Below, one piece after another: positions 19,470-29,510 of a stretch of DNA of 64,000 nt. This DNA is from Bidens hawaiensis (Eukaryota > Streptophyta > Magnoliopsida > Asterales > Asteraceae). The stretch covers positions 1-64,000 of the forward strand of contig JAIQDT010005491.1 in assembly GCA_021521415.1 (NCBI GenBank), read 5' to 3'. The notes below the pieces were generated by a model that saw nothing but the letters and a program-made list of their open reading frames with translations, did not search any database and had not been told where the DNA came from. Position 1 is the first letter of the stretch; every line of letters starts with the position of its first letter. Made by a program: the position numbers and the translations under genes.

Positions 19470-22400
19470 TTACTCGGGATTGATCATCCCGTTCAGCTCA
19501 ATTAGGTTTTGAAATCTGGATTTATCAAACGCTTTTGTAAACAAGTCAGCAAAATTTTCAAGTGTATCAACTTTTTCGATCTTGATCAGTTTCTTCTCAG
19601 CACAATCCCGTATGAAGTGATGACGAATGTCAATATGCTTAGTTTTACTGTGCTTCACGGGATTGTTAATTACTGAGATGGCGGCAGTGTTATCAATTAA
19701 AATAGGAGTGAGTAAGAAATTCAGACCATAGTCGCGTAATTGTTGCTGAATCCACAAAACCTGAGAGCAGCAGTTGGATGCTGCCATGTATTCAGCTTCG
19801 CATGTTGAAATTGCAACTGATGTCTGTTTCTTGCACTGCCAGGAAACTAATCTTCCTACAAGAAACTGATAGCCTCCTGTTGTTGACTTCCGACTCTGAT
19901 TGCATCCCCCATAATCAGAATCTGTATATGCCACCAGTTCAACGTCTCCTCCCTTTGGGTACCACAACCCTAGTTTCGGCTTGCCTCTGAGATAACGCAA
20001 AATCCTCTTCACACCTTTCATGTGAGATTCCTTTGGGTTTGCCTGAAAACGAGCACAAAGACAAACAGCAAACATTATATCAGGCCTAGAAGCAGTTAAA
20101 TACATTAAAGAACCTATTATCGCCCGATACAGAGTTGGGTCCACATCTGCGTCACCATCTGATTCAGCACCCAATTTGTGATTGACGCAGATTGGAGTAT
20201 CATATGGAGAACTGTCCTCCATCTTGAATCTTTTCAGCACATCATGAACGTACTTCGTTTGATGAATGAACATCCCGTCCTTCTTCTGATCAACCTGCAA
20301 TCCTAGAAAGAAAGTTAGTTCACCCATAGCACTCATCTCGAATCGTTTCTTCATGACAGCCTCAAAATCCTGACACATGGATACTCTTGATGCAGCAAAA
20401 ATGATATCATCCACGTAGACTTGAACCAGTAGGAAGTCACATCCTTCTCTCTTCACAAACAACGTACTGTCAATCAATCCCCTTTCAAAACCATTTTCCA
20501 GCAAGTAGTCCGATAACGTTGAATACCAGGCACGAGGTGCCTGATGTAACCCATATAACGCCTTGCTCAACCTGTATACGTGATCAGGAAAGTCTGGGTC
20601 AGGAAAACCCGGAGGTTGCTCAACATACACAACCTCATCAACTTTCCCGTTTAGAAACGCGCTCTTCACATCCAACTGAAATACCTTCATCTTTTTAAAT
20701 GCAGCAAACGCCAAAAACAATTGAATCGCTTCTAACCGGGCAACAGGAGCGAACACCTCATTGTAATCAATACCCTCTTGCTGATTAAAACCTTTAACAA
20801 CCAGCCTCGCCTTATTTCTTACGATAATTCCCTTATCATCTCTCTTACACTTGAACACCCATTTTGTGCCTATAGCGTGCACATTCCTTGGTTTTTCAAC
20901 CAAAGTCCAAACTTCCATTTTCTCGAACTGAGCCAACTCTTCTTGCATGGCTTCGACCCACGAGCTGTCCTTTAAAGCCATTTGATAATTCTTTGGTTCA
21001 ATTTGGCTTATAAAGCAGGAGTACAAACATTCGTTCAGTATACCCGTTTCCTTAATGCTTGTATAAACACAGGTGTGCTCATTCAAGCTACTTCTGGTTT
21101 GTACACTGGAGGACACATCACCTATAATATTCTCCAATGGGTGATCTTTGTGAATTCTCGTGGTCGGAACAGCACCAACATGCAAATTATCTTCCAAATT
21201 TGAAGAGATCTCATCTATGGTTGTTTCTGGCTGAGAGTGAAAAGGATTAATAAATTCTTCTTCAGTTGAGGCCGCAGGGGTATCGATAGGGTTTGATGTG
21301 GAAGGTTGAGATTTCTCAAACATCTGATGTTGCAATAGATTCTCTTCCTCATCAAGTATCATCTTCGTCACAGCTCTTTCGTCTTCTTCAGAAATTTCCA
21401 AATCAGGTACGTTAAACGACTTAAAAAGTTTAACATAGTCGAAAAGCTCAGCAGGTCCATTGCTTGGTTTTGGCGGTTGGTAACTAGTAATGTCGGTGTT
21501 ACAAACCACCTCCACCTTGCAAGTCGACGTATTGAAGACCCGTCTGTTGGGAGTCCCAACAACATAACCGACTAGGATTCCCTCATCGGCTACTTCACCA
21601 AATTTCGAATTAGTCTTCAAAATCGAACAAGGAGACCCAAATGGTTCAAGACCGCACAAGTTGGGCTTCCTTCCTTGCATAAGCTCGTAACAAGTTTTTC
21701 CAAGTCTCTTAACGGTTAACACCCTATTCAGAACATAGCAGGCTGTAGCAACTGCTTCAGCCCAGAACATCACAGGAAGCTTCGAGTCTGCCAGCATAGT
21801 TCTGGCTCCTTCAATTAACGTTCGGTTCTTCCTTTCAGCCACTCCATTCTGTTGTGGAGTATACGGAGCGCTGTATTGATGTTCAATTCCCTTCTGAAGA
21901 CAGAAGATTTCCATTTCAAAGTTCTTGAACTCTGTCCCATTGTCGCTTCTGATGTATTTAACTGATTTACTCATGACGTTCTCAACTTTTGTAATTAGAT
22001 TCTTCACCATCTGAGTTGTCTCGTCTTTTGTTTTCAGAAAATATACCCACGAGTATCGCGAGTAGTCATCAGTTATCACCAAGCAGTAAGAAGTACCACC
22101 TAGACTTTTTACATTCACTGGACCGAAGAGATCCATATGAAGTAGTTCTAGAGTACCGGCAATAGAATTAATCTTCTTGGTGAGATGGGATTTCTTGTGT
22201 TGCTTTCCCTTCTTGCATGCTATACATTTGTCTTCAAAGTTAAAACTTTTTAAGGGAACGCCCATCACAAGCCCATTCTTGACAATGAAGTTCATCTTCC
22301 GAAGATGAATATGTCCCATTCTCCTGTGCCATAATTCTGATTCTGATTCGCTTGCTTTTGTCATTAAACAGGATTCTCCGGTGGCCATTTCAGTAGACCT

Positions 22401-22772
22401 CATGTCCATCACATATGTATTCGTTTCACGTGGAGCTTTCATTACTATCCATTCGTCTGGTATCTGAAAACCAGGCTTCAATACTATCGCTTCATTCTTC
22501 GTGAAATGGACAGTGTAATCTTTATCACAAATCTGCGACACACTCAGCAGATTGTGCTTTAACTCCTCCACAAAGTTTACATTCTCAAGTGTCATTATCC
22601 CATTCGACACTGTTCCTCTACCGGTAATCCTTCCTCCGCTCTCACCAGCAAAACTAACTCTTGCTCCCTGAACAGGTTTTAAGTCTTGCAACAAGTGTTT
22701 GTTGCCTGTCATGTGCCGGGAATAGCCGCTATCTACAATCCAAAGATTGTTGGCAGCCCTGTTCAACTGTTC
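19470..22772 (-). CDS. pol: B pol: protease, integrase, RT, RNase H (intact)
   Basis: Open frame 22817-19470; the first 15 codons precede a 3' splice site at 22773, so the protein probably begins at EQLNRAANN. Numbered from the frame's first Met: protease [10 protein letters not shown] with catalytic Asp 29; pre-integrase zinc site H164/H169, C198/C201; integrase D229 (HMDLFGP), D292 (RSDNGTEF), E328 (NGVAERKN), a D-x35-E spacing; RT from [10 protein letters not shown] with [17 protein letters not shown] and catalytic YVDD at 20406-20417; RNase H with [26 protein letters not shown] and [12 protein letters not shown]. It ends [12 protein letters not shown]. Integrase before RT is the Copia order. 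The frame differs from gag by -1 (or +2), so a frameshift or splicing is needed. Confidence 0.95.
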   Translation of the reverse strand, partial: EQLNRAANNLWIVDSGYSRHMTGNKHLLQDLKPVQGARVSFAGESGGRITGRGTVSNGIMTLENVNFVEELKHNLLSVSQICDKDYTVHFTKNEAIVLKPGFQIPDEWIVMKAPRETNTYVMDMRSTEMATGESCLMTKASESESELWHRRMGHIHLRKMNFIVKNGLVMGVPLKSFNFEDKCIACKKGKQHKKSHLTKKINSIAGTLELLHMDLFGPVNVKSLGGTSYCLVITDDYSRYSWVYFLKTKDETTQMVKNLITKVENVMSKSVKYIRSDNGTEFKNFEMEIFCLQKGIEHQYSAPYTPQQNGVAERKNRTLIEGARTMLADSKLPVMFWAEAVATACYVLNRVLTVKRLGKTCYELMQGRKPNLCGLEPFGSPCSILKTNSKFGEVADEGILVGYVVGTPNRRVFNTSTCKVEVVCNTDITSYQPPKPSNGPAELFDYVKLFKSFNVPDLEISEEDERAVTKMILDEEENLLQHQMFEKSQPSTSNPIDTPAASTEEEFINPFHSQPETTIDEISSNLEDNLHVGAVPTTRIHKDHPLENIIGDVSSSVQTRSSLNEHTCVYTSIKETGILNECLYSCFISQIEPKNYQMALKDSSWVEAMQEELAQFEKMEVWTLVEKPRNVHAIGTKWVFKCKRDDKGIIVRNKARLVVKGFNQQEGIDYNEVFAPVARLEAIQLFLAFAAFKKMKVFQLDVKSAFLNGKVDEVVYVEQPPGFPDPDFPDHVYRLSKALYGLHQAPRAWYSTLSDYLLENGFERGLIDSTLFVKREGCDFLLVQVYVDDIIFAASRVSMCQDFEAVMKKRFEMSAMGELTFFLGLQVDQKKDGMFIHQTKYVHDVLKRFKMEDSSPYDTPICVNHKLGAESDGDADVDPTLYRAIIGSLMYLTASRPDIMFAVCLCARFQANPKESHMKGVKRILRYLRGKPKLGLWYPKGGDVELVAYTDSDYGGCNQSRKSTTGGYQFLVGRLVSWQCKKQTSVAISTCEAEYMAASNCCSQVLWIQQQLRDYGLNFLLTPILIDNTAAISVINNPVKHSKTKHIDIRHHFIRDCAEKKLIKIEKVDTLENFADLFTKAFDKSRFQNLIELNGMINPE

Positions 22773-22795
22773 CTGCACAATAAAACAAAGAGTTA
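22773..22795 (-). promoter_or_regulatory. gag stop codon and 3' splice site at the B gag-pol junction
   Basis: Minus strand: gag ends RF-TAA at 22793, then CTCTTTGTTTTATTGTGCAG with the AG at 22774-22773, then GAACAG. It is a strong polypyrimidine-AG acceptor. E1 (29488-29510) and A (45377-45401) have the same arrangement. The donor was not identified. Confidence 0.6.
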
Positions 22796-25417
22796 GAATC
22801 TTGGGACCCAAGACCAATTGGTTTTGGATCGATACGTCCCGTACCCTGGCTTTCTCAAGTTAGCATCAGGATAATTTCTGTAAGTCCTGTTAGGGAATCT
22901 CCTTGCAGATTGAGTGTAATGCCTTCCAAACCTATGAGAGTTGAAAGTATTATATCTTGTGGTTTGGTTGAAAAACTGAGGTTTGTTTTTATAAAAACTT
23001 GAATTAGTTACATTTTGGCACTTTGAAAAGTTTTCATTTTTAGCAGTAACAAAATGACGCTTATCCTCAGTTGTATTTGGCCTCACACCTCTAAATCTCG
23101 GCTTCAGAGGGCAGTCTGCAACTAAATGCCCTAATTTGTTACATCTAAAGCAACACCGACTCTCCATTTTCTTGTCAAATGTTGGTTTGGATGTAGAGGC
23201 AGTGTTACCATCCGTTCGTCTCACATAAGGTGGGACGTACGGATTGAGTGGAGCACTCTTTTTAGAAATTTTATTTTTATCTCCACCGGTGGGTAACCCT
23301 ACCTTCTCTTTTGTCTGACCAGATTCGGACAACTTATCCGAATCCGATGAGACTGGACTCGAAACAGAAATATTCACACTAGAAACAGGCGAACTCGTTT
23401 CGCCACAGCTAACACTTGGTTCTATATTTGTAACCTTGATGGGAGTTGTCTGAGTAACCTCGAAATCAACAGATTTCTGAACACTCGGATTATAAGTATA
23501 GTTGTGGTTAAAGGGTGGTGGAACTTCGTGATAACCGATTCCTCCCCTCTTTGCAGAGGTACCTTGATCACTCACGAGGTGATCAAGGATGGCCGAGGAA
23601 TTCCTGAACTGCTCAAGTTTGCGGTTCAGTTCCACCACCTTCACCTGGTGGTCAGCAATCTGTTTATCCCGATCAGCAATCACTTTAGTTTTTTCTTCTA
23701 AAACTTCATAACTAAGATCAATTATTTCAATTTTCTCAGCAAGTTTAGTTTTTAAGCTTTGAATGTCTTTTTCACATGCTTTTATTTTAATTTTATAACT
23801 TGTTTCTCTTGCTTTCGTAAAATGGTGATCTTCTTTAATAGTTTTAAAATCAGCATCTAAACGGACGTACTGATCAGTCATTGTTGTTAGTTGCTCAGAC
23901 AAATTTTCACAATTAGTACAAATATTCTTATTACTTACCTCGGAGCGAGTGTCCTTGTCATCTGCCATGAAAGCTGTTTCTTCTTCAGTAGCTTTCTCAT
24001 TTCCATCAACCTTCTCACATTCTTTAACTTCAGCCTCAGCCATGTTCGCTTGCTCACCAGAACCACTTGAATGCGGGTTCCAGTTGTACTCACCTGCTTC
24101 TCTGGTCAACATGGCGTTAATCTCTCTGTTAACTCCAGAGTGTTGTGTAGGCCGACCTTGTCCTCGTTCAACCCTCTCATTTCTGCATTCCTTGGCAAAG
24201 TGCCCGTACTGTTGACAATTATAGCACCTTACCTTGGATTTGTCAAACCCGGGCCTACCACCAACAAACTTTCTCCCAGTTTTGTTCATAAACCGTTTTA
24301 CACGCCTCACAATCATTGCCATTTGCCATTGCAAATCCATCTCCTCCAGATCATCAGCATCGATCTGGTCGTAGTCCTCATCCAGTACAGCAGGGTCCAC
24401 AATCTTCCCCTGGATGTAGTTTTCGTAGGAAGCAATAAATGATGCATAGACTGCAAACTGCTCTTCAGCAGATTTTACACTCATAGGCATCTTGGAATAA
24501 TTATTGCTTGAGGCATTTGCAGAAAAACCACTTGAGGATGCATGAGGCTTTGAAGTACTTGATCCTCCAGCAACGAAACAGACATCACCGTTCATGTTCA
24601 CAGAAACGTTTCCTTCATGAGAAGAGTCAGGACCTGACTCCCCTTTCGAGTAAAAAGCAGCAGATTCAGGCCTCGAACTTGAGCCTGAGTTAACCTTTGC
24701 ACCATACATACCAGGGTCTTGTATCTGATCTGTTGGTGTTTCTTTTCGAACCATATTAAGCTCATAAGTTCTGAGCTTGTTTACTGCTGTTTCCAGATCA
24801 TAATTTGGAAAGTCTCTGTCTTCCCTCATAAGAACGGTGTACATTTCCCACTTCGGTGGGAGAGCATCGAGAAGCTTTTCAACAATCTCTTCTTCTCGAT
24901 AGGCAATCGAATAATTGCTAAGCTCTGTCATTAGATGATAGTATCTGGTGATAATATCATCCAGTGATTCGTTCTTCAAAAATTTGAAGACGGAGAACTG
25001 GGTCTTTAAGAGTTTGATCTTTGATGCACGGATACCCACATTCCCCTCGAATCTATTTTCAAGAGCATCCCAAAGCTCTCTCGCAGAAGTGTACTTTCTG
25101 AAAGTGTGGAGAACCTCTTGAGGAAGTGCCATTGTTATAGCTGCATGGGCCTTGCTCTCAGCCTCATACATTTTCTTTTCTTCGTCCTCCATTTTGCTGT
25201 ACTTCTTAACCACGTCACGGCCTTCGTATTGCATATTTGGAGGGATATATCCATCCTGGATGCACACCCACATTTTGGCATCCTGGTATTTAATGTATTG
25301 GATGAATCTGTCCTTCCATGCCACGAAGTCAGTTCCTTTCATCAACCTCGGGGCCTTAGTGGCTGACCCCGCTTCTACTTCCATCTTGACCAAATCGGAG
25401 ATGTTAATTGACGACAT
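22793..25417 (-). CDS. gag: B Gag (intact, 874 aa)
   Basis: Nucleocapsid/capsid precursor. Residues 20-220 form the Copia Gag core ([44 protein letters not shown]). A segment [17 protein letters not shown] (about 356-372) precedes a first CCHC zinc knuckle (C398, C401, H406, C411). Residues about 497-605 are a strong coiled coil, ended by [15 protein letters not shown] second CCHC knuckle is at C756, C759, H764, C769, and the C-terminus is Arg/Tyr-rich. Two knuckles separated by a coiled coil make this Gag unusually long for Copia; E1 and A share the plan. The start at 25417 ([11 protein letters not shown]) matches the family N-terminus. Confidence 0.94.
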   Translation of the reverse strand: MSSINISDLVKMEVEAGSATKAPRLMKGTDFVAWKDRFIQYIKYQDAKMWVCIQDGYIPPNMQYEGRDVVKKYSKMEDEEKKMYEAESKAHAAITMALPQEVLHTFRKYTSARELWDALENRFEGNVGIRASKIKLLKTQFSVFKFLKNESLDDIITRYYHLMTELSNYSIAYREEEIVEKLLDALPPKWEMYTVLMREDRDFPNYDLETAVNKLRTYELNMVRKETPTDQIQDPGMYGAKVNSGSSSRPESAAFYSKGESGPDSSHEGNVSVNMNGDVCFVAGGSSTSKPHASSSGFSANASSNNYSKMPMSVKSAEEQFAVYASFIASYENYIQGKIVDPAVLDEDYDQIDADDLEEMDLQWQMAMIVRRVKRFMNKTGRKFVGGRPGFDKSKVRCYNCQQYGHFAKECRNERVERGQGRPTQHSGVNREINAMLTREAGEYNWNPHSSGSGEQANMAEAEVKECEKVDGNEKATEEETAFMADDKDTRSEVSNKNICTNCENLSEQLTTMTDQYVRLDADFKTIKEDHHFTKARETSYKIKIKACEKDIQSLKTKLAEKIEIIDLSYEVLEEKTKVIADRDKQIADHQVKVVELNRKLEQFRNSSAILDHLVSDQGTSAKRGGIGYHEVPPPFNHNYTYNPSVQKSVDFEVTQTTPIKVTNIEPSVSCGETSSPVSSVNISVSSPVSSDSDKLSESGQTKEKVGLPTGGDKNKISKKSAPLNPYVPPYVRRTDGNTASTSKPTFDKKMESRCCFRCNKLGHLVADCPLKPRFRGVRPNTTEDKRHFVTAKNENFSKCQNVTNSSFYKNKPQFFNQTTRYNTFNSHRFGRHYTQSARRFPNRTYRNYPDANLRKPGYGTYRSKTNWSWVPRF

Positions 25418-25960
25418 CCTTGCGAAAACCTGAAAAACCTGAAAATAAAAAAAATATTAAAACAGCTCAGTAGGCGAAGTTAAGAATAACTTCGCTTGAA
25501 AGTTAACTTCGCTGAAAAGAGAACTTCGCTGGGTCTTAAATTCGCTTGACTTGGCGAAGTTAAAAATAACTTCGCTTAGAATGAGCGAACTTAGGAGGTA
25601 AGCGAACTTGGGTGGAAAGCGAAGTTGCGGATAACTTCGCTAAGGCGAACTTATGAGGTAAGCGAAGTTGTGGTTAACTTCGCTAATCCTTATATCTTCG
25701 CCGAAACCCTAATTCCAGTGACGGCAACTTCGCCTGAAGAATGGTAACTTCGCCCGAAGAACGGTAACTTCGCCCGATGAACAAGGAAACTGTTCAGATC
25801 TGATTTCGTCAATCCAGCAGTTTCCGATCAATGCAATGGCTTGAAAATGACTGTCAAGCACGAGCAAAACACAATCCCAACAAAAACACGTCACGCGAAT
25901 AGGTCAAACGAGACGTTTTCTACACCCGCGTGAAATCCCGAACCTCACAATCGAGCCGAT
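25418..25960 (-). promoter_or_regulatory. B leader with GCGAAGTT/AACTTCGC repeats
   Basis: Untranslated region between primer binding site and gag. From 25470 to 25775 there are about 16 copies of the core GCGAAGTT or AACTTCGC (including GCGAACTT variants), often as inverted pairs 4-6 bp apart. 25776-25960 has none. Confidence 0.8.
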
Positions 25961-25973
25961 GGCTCTGATACCA
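25961..25973 (-). other. B primer binding site (initiator tRNA-Met)
   Basis: Minus strand TGGTATCAGAGCC, 2 nt after the LTR end at 25976. Confidence 0.95.
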
Positions 25974-25975
25974 AT

Positions 25976-26405
25976 TGTAGGTTCCTGGACGGATCGTACA
26001 CGGGATGTCGCTAACAACGCAGGTGCGGAATCCCTGCGTAGGTAGATACGAGTGTAGAGTATGTAGAGATCGAACACACAAGCAATAAACCAAACACGTT
26101 ATATTGATAACAAACACGTGACCCGAGGTCACTATTACAGACAATGACACGTAACACACGAAGTGAACAGCTGAAACGAAAACCCTAAACGACCCACATT
26201 AACTGTTTCGGCTGAAACAGTATATAAACATGACAACTTCGCCATAGGCGAAGTTGTCAATAACTTCGCTGATTCAACAAGTTCGCCAGAGCGAACTTGT
26301 TGACAACTTCGCGTGTTACAAATATAAACATAATCAAAACATAATTGCATTACAAACTCGATTACAAATGCTAGACTATGAACTATTGACACACATGTAC
26401 CAACA
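25976..26405 (-). repeat. B 5' LTR
   Basis: 430 bp. Hairpin GACAACTTCGCC (26232-26243) / GGCGAAGTTGTC (26247-26258) lies 6 bp upstream (in minus orientation) of a TATA box, TATATA at 26221-26226. A second hairpin CAACAAGTTCGC/GCGAACTTGTTG is at 26275-26302, and a single AACTTCGC at about 26304-26312. Confidence 0.97.
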
Positions 26406-26684
26406 ATCCTCTATCTCACGGAGGATCCTCTGATTAGTCTTGTTCTGCTGCTCAATGTATGCTTTAACCTGCGAAAACATAGATGAAACATCACTGTTAG
26501 TATTAACCACTGGGGCACTAGCAGCGGTCTTTGAGCTCTGGAAGACTGGTAGTTGCGTCTTGCTCCCAGTAGCAGCAGGCCGTTGCGTTCCCGTGATTGG
26601 CGGAGGCATCGGTGACAAAGTCCTTGATGAGAGAGGAACCGTAGCCGGCATGGTTGATGAAGCAGAGGTTGATTGAGAGGCCAT
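26406..26684 (-). pseudogene. gag: G gag, N-terminal end
   Basis: ATG at 26684 (MASQSTSASSTMPATVPLSS) after a 67-nt leader. It encodes a Ser/Thr/Pro-rich N-terminus and then VSSMFSQVKAYIEQQNKTNQRILREIED, where B is inserted. The frame continues without loss at 13549. This N-terminal part is itself free of stops. Confidence 0.8.
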
Positions 26685-26750
26685 TGATAGTGATATGGGT
26701 ATGAAAAAGTTGAGAATTGATAGGAAATAATCTGGATTATAGCACCAATT

Positions 26751-26768
26751 GCCCCACGGTGGGCGCCA
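26751..26768 (-). other. G primer binding site
   Basis: Minus strand TGGCGCCCACCGTGGGGC, 3 nt after the LTR end at 26772. This sequence is the typical Tat/Ogre-group primer site, usually assigned to an arginine tRNA (family knowledge, not checked). Confidence 0.85.
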
Positions 26769-26771
26769 AAT

Positions 26772-27670
26772 TGTTTTGGATAAAAATCTGCTAAGGATCA
26801 AGTATCAAAATCTGTTATGTGAGGTAAGGTGCTAACTTGATAATGACAAGTGCGTAATTGTAATATTGGTGAACACAAAGGTTTGATCACGAGGGAAAAA
26901 GCCATTAATCAAGATAGTCTTACTTCGGTCAAAACTTATCAAGGCAATCTTTGGTAAAATAACTTCGGTCAAGGATTAATAAGATAATCTTTGGTCGAAT
27001 TACTTTAGCAATGATCAACAAAGTAACCTTTGGTCGATGAGTATATGATTATCATGATCTCCGGCACAAAAAACCCCCGGACGGTGAAAACTATCACCGT
27101 CGAGTTTATTAATGGTAAAAGTCGGGTTACAAATGCGATGGAGCTTATGATCGAGATTACAAAGTATGCTAGTGTAGAGAGAATGCTTGTTTCTGCTCTA
27201 GTGTGTGTGATATTACATGTGTTTTTCTACTCGATCATAGCTCGTTTAAATAAGTTAACAATAATAACAACATTTCCTATCTATCCGGAAGTCTCCCACC
27301 TAGCCGCTCCACGTCCTTTGACCACGAGCCAATAGCCACCCAGTAGCGAGATAAGTGGAAGAATGAGTCTCATAGCCTTTTTTAATATTTGCACGTTCAT
27401 CTTCACATGATTTCGTCCATTAATAGCTTCATTAAGGTAGGATCCTGGATCCTTGTTCCAGCTATAGGATGTTCTGTGAGGATAGTTGATGCAAGTCCGT
27501 CTTAAAGTTGTCACACCTGTCTAACACATCACCATACTAAACGCAATCATTAGTAAACAAGTAATACCGAGGATCGTCGATCCTTTATATCCTGATATAT
27601 ATTTCAAGGTAAACTATCCATAAGACAGTTAAGGATAAAGGATCCTCAGTATAAAATTCATGGCCTAACA
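26772..27670 (-). repeat. G 5' LTR
   Basis: 899 bp; minus-strand start TGTTAGG at 27670 and end CCAAAACA at 26772. It differs from 3633-4516 at about 32 sites. GTTAT follows at 27671-27675. Contains AGGATCCTGGATCCTTG near 27440-27455 and several AGGAT/ATCCT words. Confidence 0.92.
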
Positions 27671-29490
27671 GTTATGTTCAAGACAAATGAAGTTTTTCAA
27701 GATGCAAGTGGGAGTGAACTGTCCTCTGACAATGATTCTGAATCAAATTATGATGATTCATGTGAAAAGCTTCCAACAAATTTTTCTTGCATGGCTAAAA
27801 TGAATGAGGTTAGTTCTTCTGCTCCTATCTCTGCTAATTTATCTGCTAAAGTGTCTTGTGTTGAATGTGAGAAAATAAACCTAAGTTAGAGTCTTTGAAA
27901 AATCACAATGATACTTTAGTGAGAGAAATTACTTCACTAAAAGATACTTATCGACAATCTTTGGAATCTCAACTGAGATCTAGGGAGAAAATTGAAGCGT
28001 TGTCGACAAGTAATCATGATCACAAAGCTGAGTTATTTGTTAAAATGACAATCAACGATCAAAAGTTTCAAGAAATTTTGAAACATCATTCGAAGATAAC
28101 CGAGCTTGAGAATGAGGTTCTTGAGTTGAAGAACAAGTTGGGAAAATTTAGAAACTCTTCCTTTTTGCTAAATGAAATAATTGAAGTATCTGGTAAGCAA
28201 AAAGATTCAAAAAAGGGTATAGGTTTTGTTGAAATACCTCCACCATTTCAAAATGATTATCGAGCAAATCCTTTTGCTAAGAAAGAAGAAGATGTGATTG
28301 TGAATGTACTGATTATGGCTGACAAACCTAAACCACTAAAAACTGAAATTGTTAAAGCCCAACCACCAACTCAAAAACATCATGTCGAAAGAAATAAAGT
28401 ATTTGTAGAAAATGTTGAGAAGGTGATTAGTGAGGATGTGTTTGAACCTGAGGTTATACACAAAAACCAGAACATTCCAAGTTCTAATCACATTTTATGT
28501 GAACCTCATGAATTTGAGGAAGCTGTACATGGTTCACACATAACTCAAGTGAAAAAGGAAGAACGAGTTAAGGTGAAACAAGTGAAGGCTAAGAAATCAG
28601 AAAAACCCAAACTTTCTGATGAGGATTTGATGCATTTTATCAATCCTACTGTCTCTAAGTCATCAACTGGTCATGTGTTTAAGTTGAAAGGAATAGACAC
28701 GATGTTCATTGAGAAAGACATTCCGATTAGCATTATCAAACCAGAACTGATTGAAAGTCTCTTTAACAATGAAACTTCCAAGATACAAGATCTTGAACGT
28801 CAATATGTTTGTGCCAAAACATCAAACACATCAGACCCATTGATTAAAGCTAAGCAATTGTTAAAAGCTGCTAAAAGGGATCATTTTGTGAAATCAACTG
28901 GAACTGACACATTGCAAATTTTTTCCAACTGTTCTAATCTCGATTTCTATATGAAAAAGAAGTCTGTGTCGTCTGATGGTTTGGATAAGAGTTTTACTAA
29001 AAATGTGAGTCATCAACCTTCCGTGGCATCTGTTTTTGCCAAATCCCAACATGATCGTACGGACATGAGAGGTTGTTTTCTGTGTGGACAACAAGGTCAT
29101 GTGGTGAGAAACTGTGGACAGAAGAAATCTTAGGACTTCATCCGTTTGTCAAGGACCAATCGAAACCGGTTCCTGTGATAAGAGAGATTCTAACAACCTT
29201 TGGCGTGTGATGATGACACTCACATCATGTTTTTAAACGTGAACCCACGTAAGGTAATTCATGTGAATGAAACACATGGTCAAGTAAGACCAAAGTTTGT
29301 TCCAACTGAGCTGATTTGCAAAAATGTGAATGCACATATTGTTCAAGCTGCTTACTTAAGACGAAAGTCGAAAAGACCTGTGACATACTCATAAGTGGCC
29401 AAACAACATGCAGATTCACTTAATGTTAACATTCCAAGAGAGACTCAAAAGGTGCCCAAGACCGAGGCCTTGGCTGCCTTTTTGAACTAA
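27671..29490 (+). pseudogene. gag: E1 gag, C-terminal part (broken)
   Basis: Resumes E1 gag after G. It begins with a Ser/Asp/Glu-rich stretch (27674-27889), then after a stop a 412-codon piece (27895-29133) with a coiled coil (KITELENEVLELKNKLGKF), the conserved IGFVEIPPPFQNDY matching [14 protein letters not shown] of B, a Lys/Glu-rich linker and the second CCHC knuckle CFLCGQQGHVVRNC. The last third (29134-29490) is out of frame with stops and ends KTEALAAFLN-TAA. The first knuckle expected upstream of 27671 is missing. Confidence 0.85.
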
Positions 29491-29510
29491 TCATTTTCAT
29501 TTGTGTGTAG
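29488..29510 (+). promoter_or_regulatory. gag stop codon and 3' splice site at the E1 gag-pol junction
   Basis: TAA at 29488, then TCATTTTCATTTGTGTGTAG with AG at 29509-29510, then GGTACA and the protease frame. Same layout as in B and A. Confidence 0.55.

Larger units (their letters stand above)
13550..26405 (-). mobile_element. Copia LTR retrotransposon B, apparently intact
   Basis: 430-bp LTRs at 13550-13979 and 25976-26405, identical except for two substitutions (a G/A near 13930 and a C/T near 13970 relative to the right copy), with perfect target duplication ATCCT (13545-13549 and 26406-26410). Minus orientation: primer binding site at 25961-25973 and polypurine tract at 13981-13991. 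Gag (874 codons), pol (1115 codons) and post-pol ORF3 (1012 codons) are all uninterrupted. It splits the gag of G exactly between two codons, and G's frame is recovered when B is left out. The near-identical LTRs imply a very recent insertion. Pol resembles SIRE/Maximus-group elements. Confidence 0.96.
3633..27670 (-). mobile_element. Ty3/Gypsy LTR retrotransposon G (Tat-like), interrupted by Copia B
   Basis: LTRs at 3633-4516 and 26772-27670; orientation is minus, so the right LTR is the 5' one. The primer binding site TGGCGCCCACCGTGGGGC next to the right LTR, a protease motif VDGGSS and a second RNase H downstream of RT are together typical of the plant Tat/Ogre branch. Own sequence is about 11.2 kb; 13550-26405 is Copia B. 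Gene order on the minus strand is gag, protease, RT, RNase H, second RNase H, integrase, then a long 3' region holding a minisatellite and an antisense gene. Pol is broken by stops and frameshifts. No target duplication is visible: GTTAT follows the right LTR, but the left LTR has lost its outer end. LTR divergence is about 32 sites in 880. Confidence 0.88.

Noticed and set aside
22793..22817. Gag-pol expression in B by -1 frameshift in the 25-bp overlap
   Set aside because: No convincing slippery heptamer followed by a strong stem is visible, while a conserved splice acceptor is; not excluded, but less favoured.
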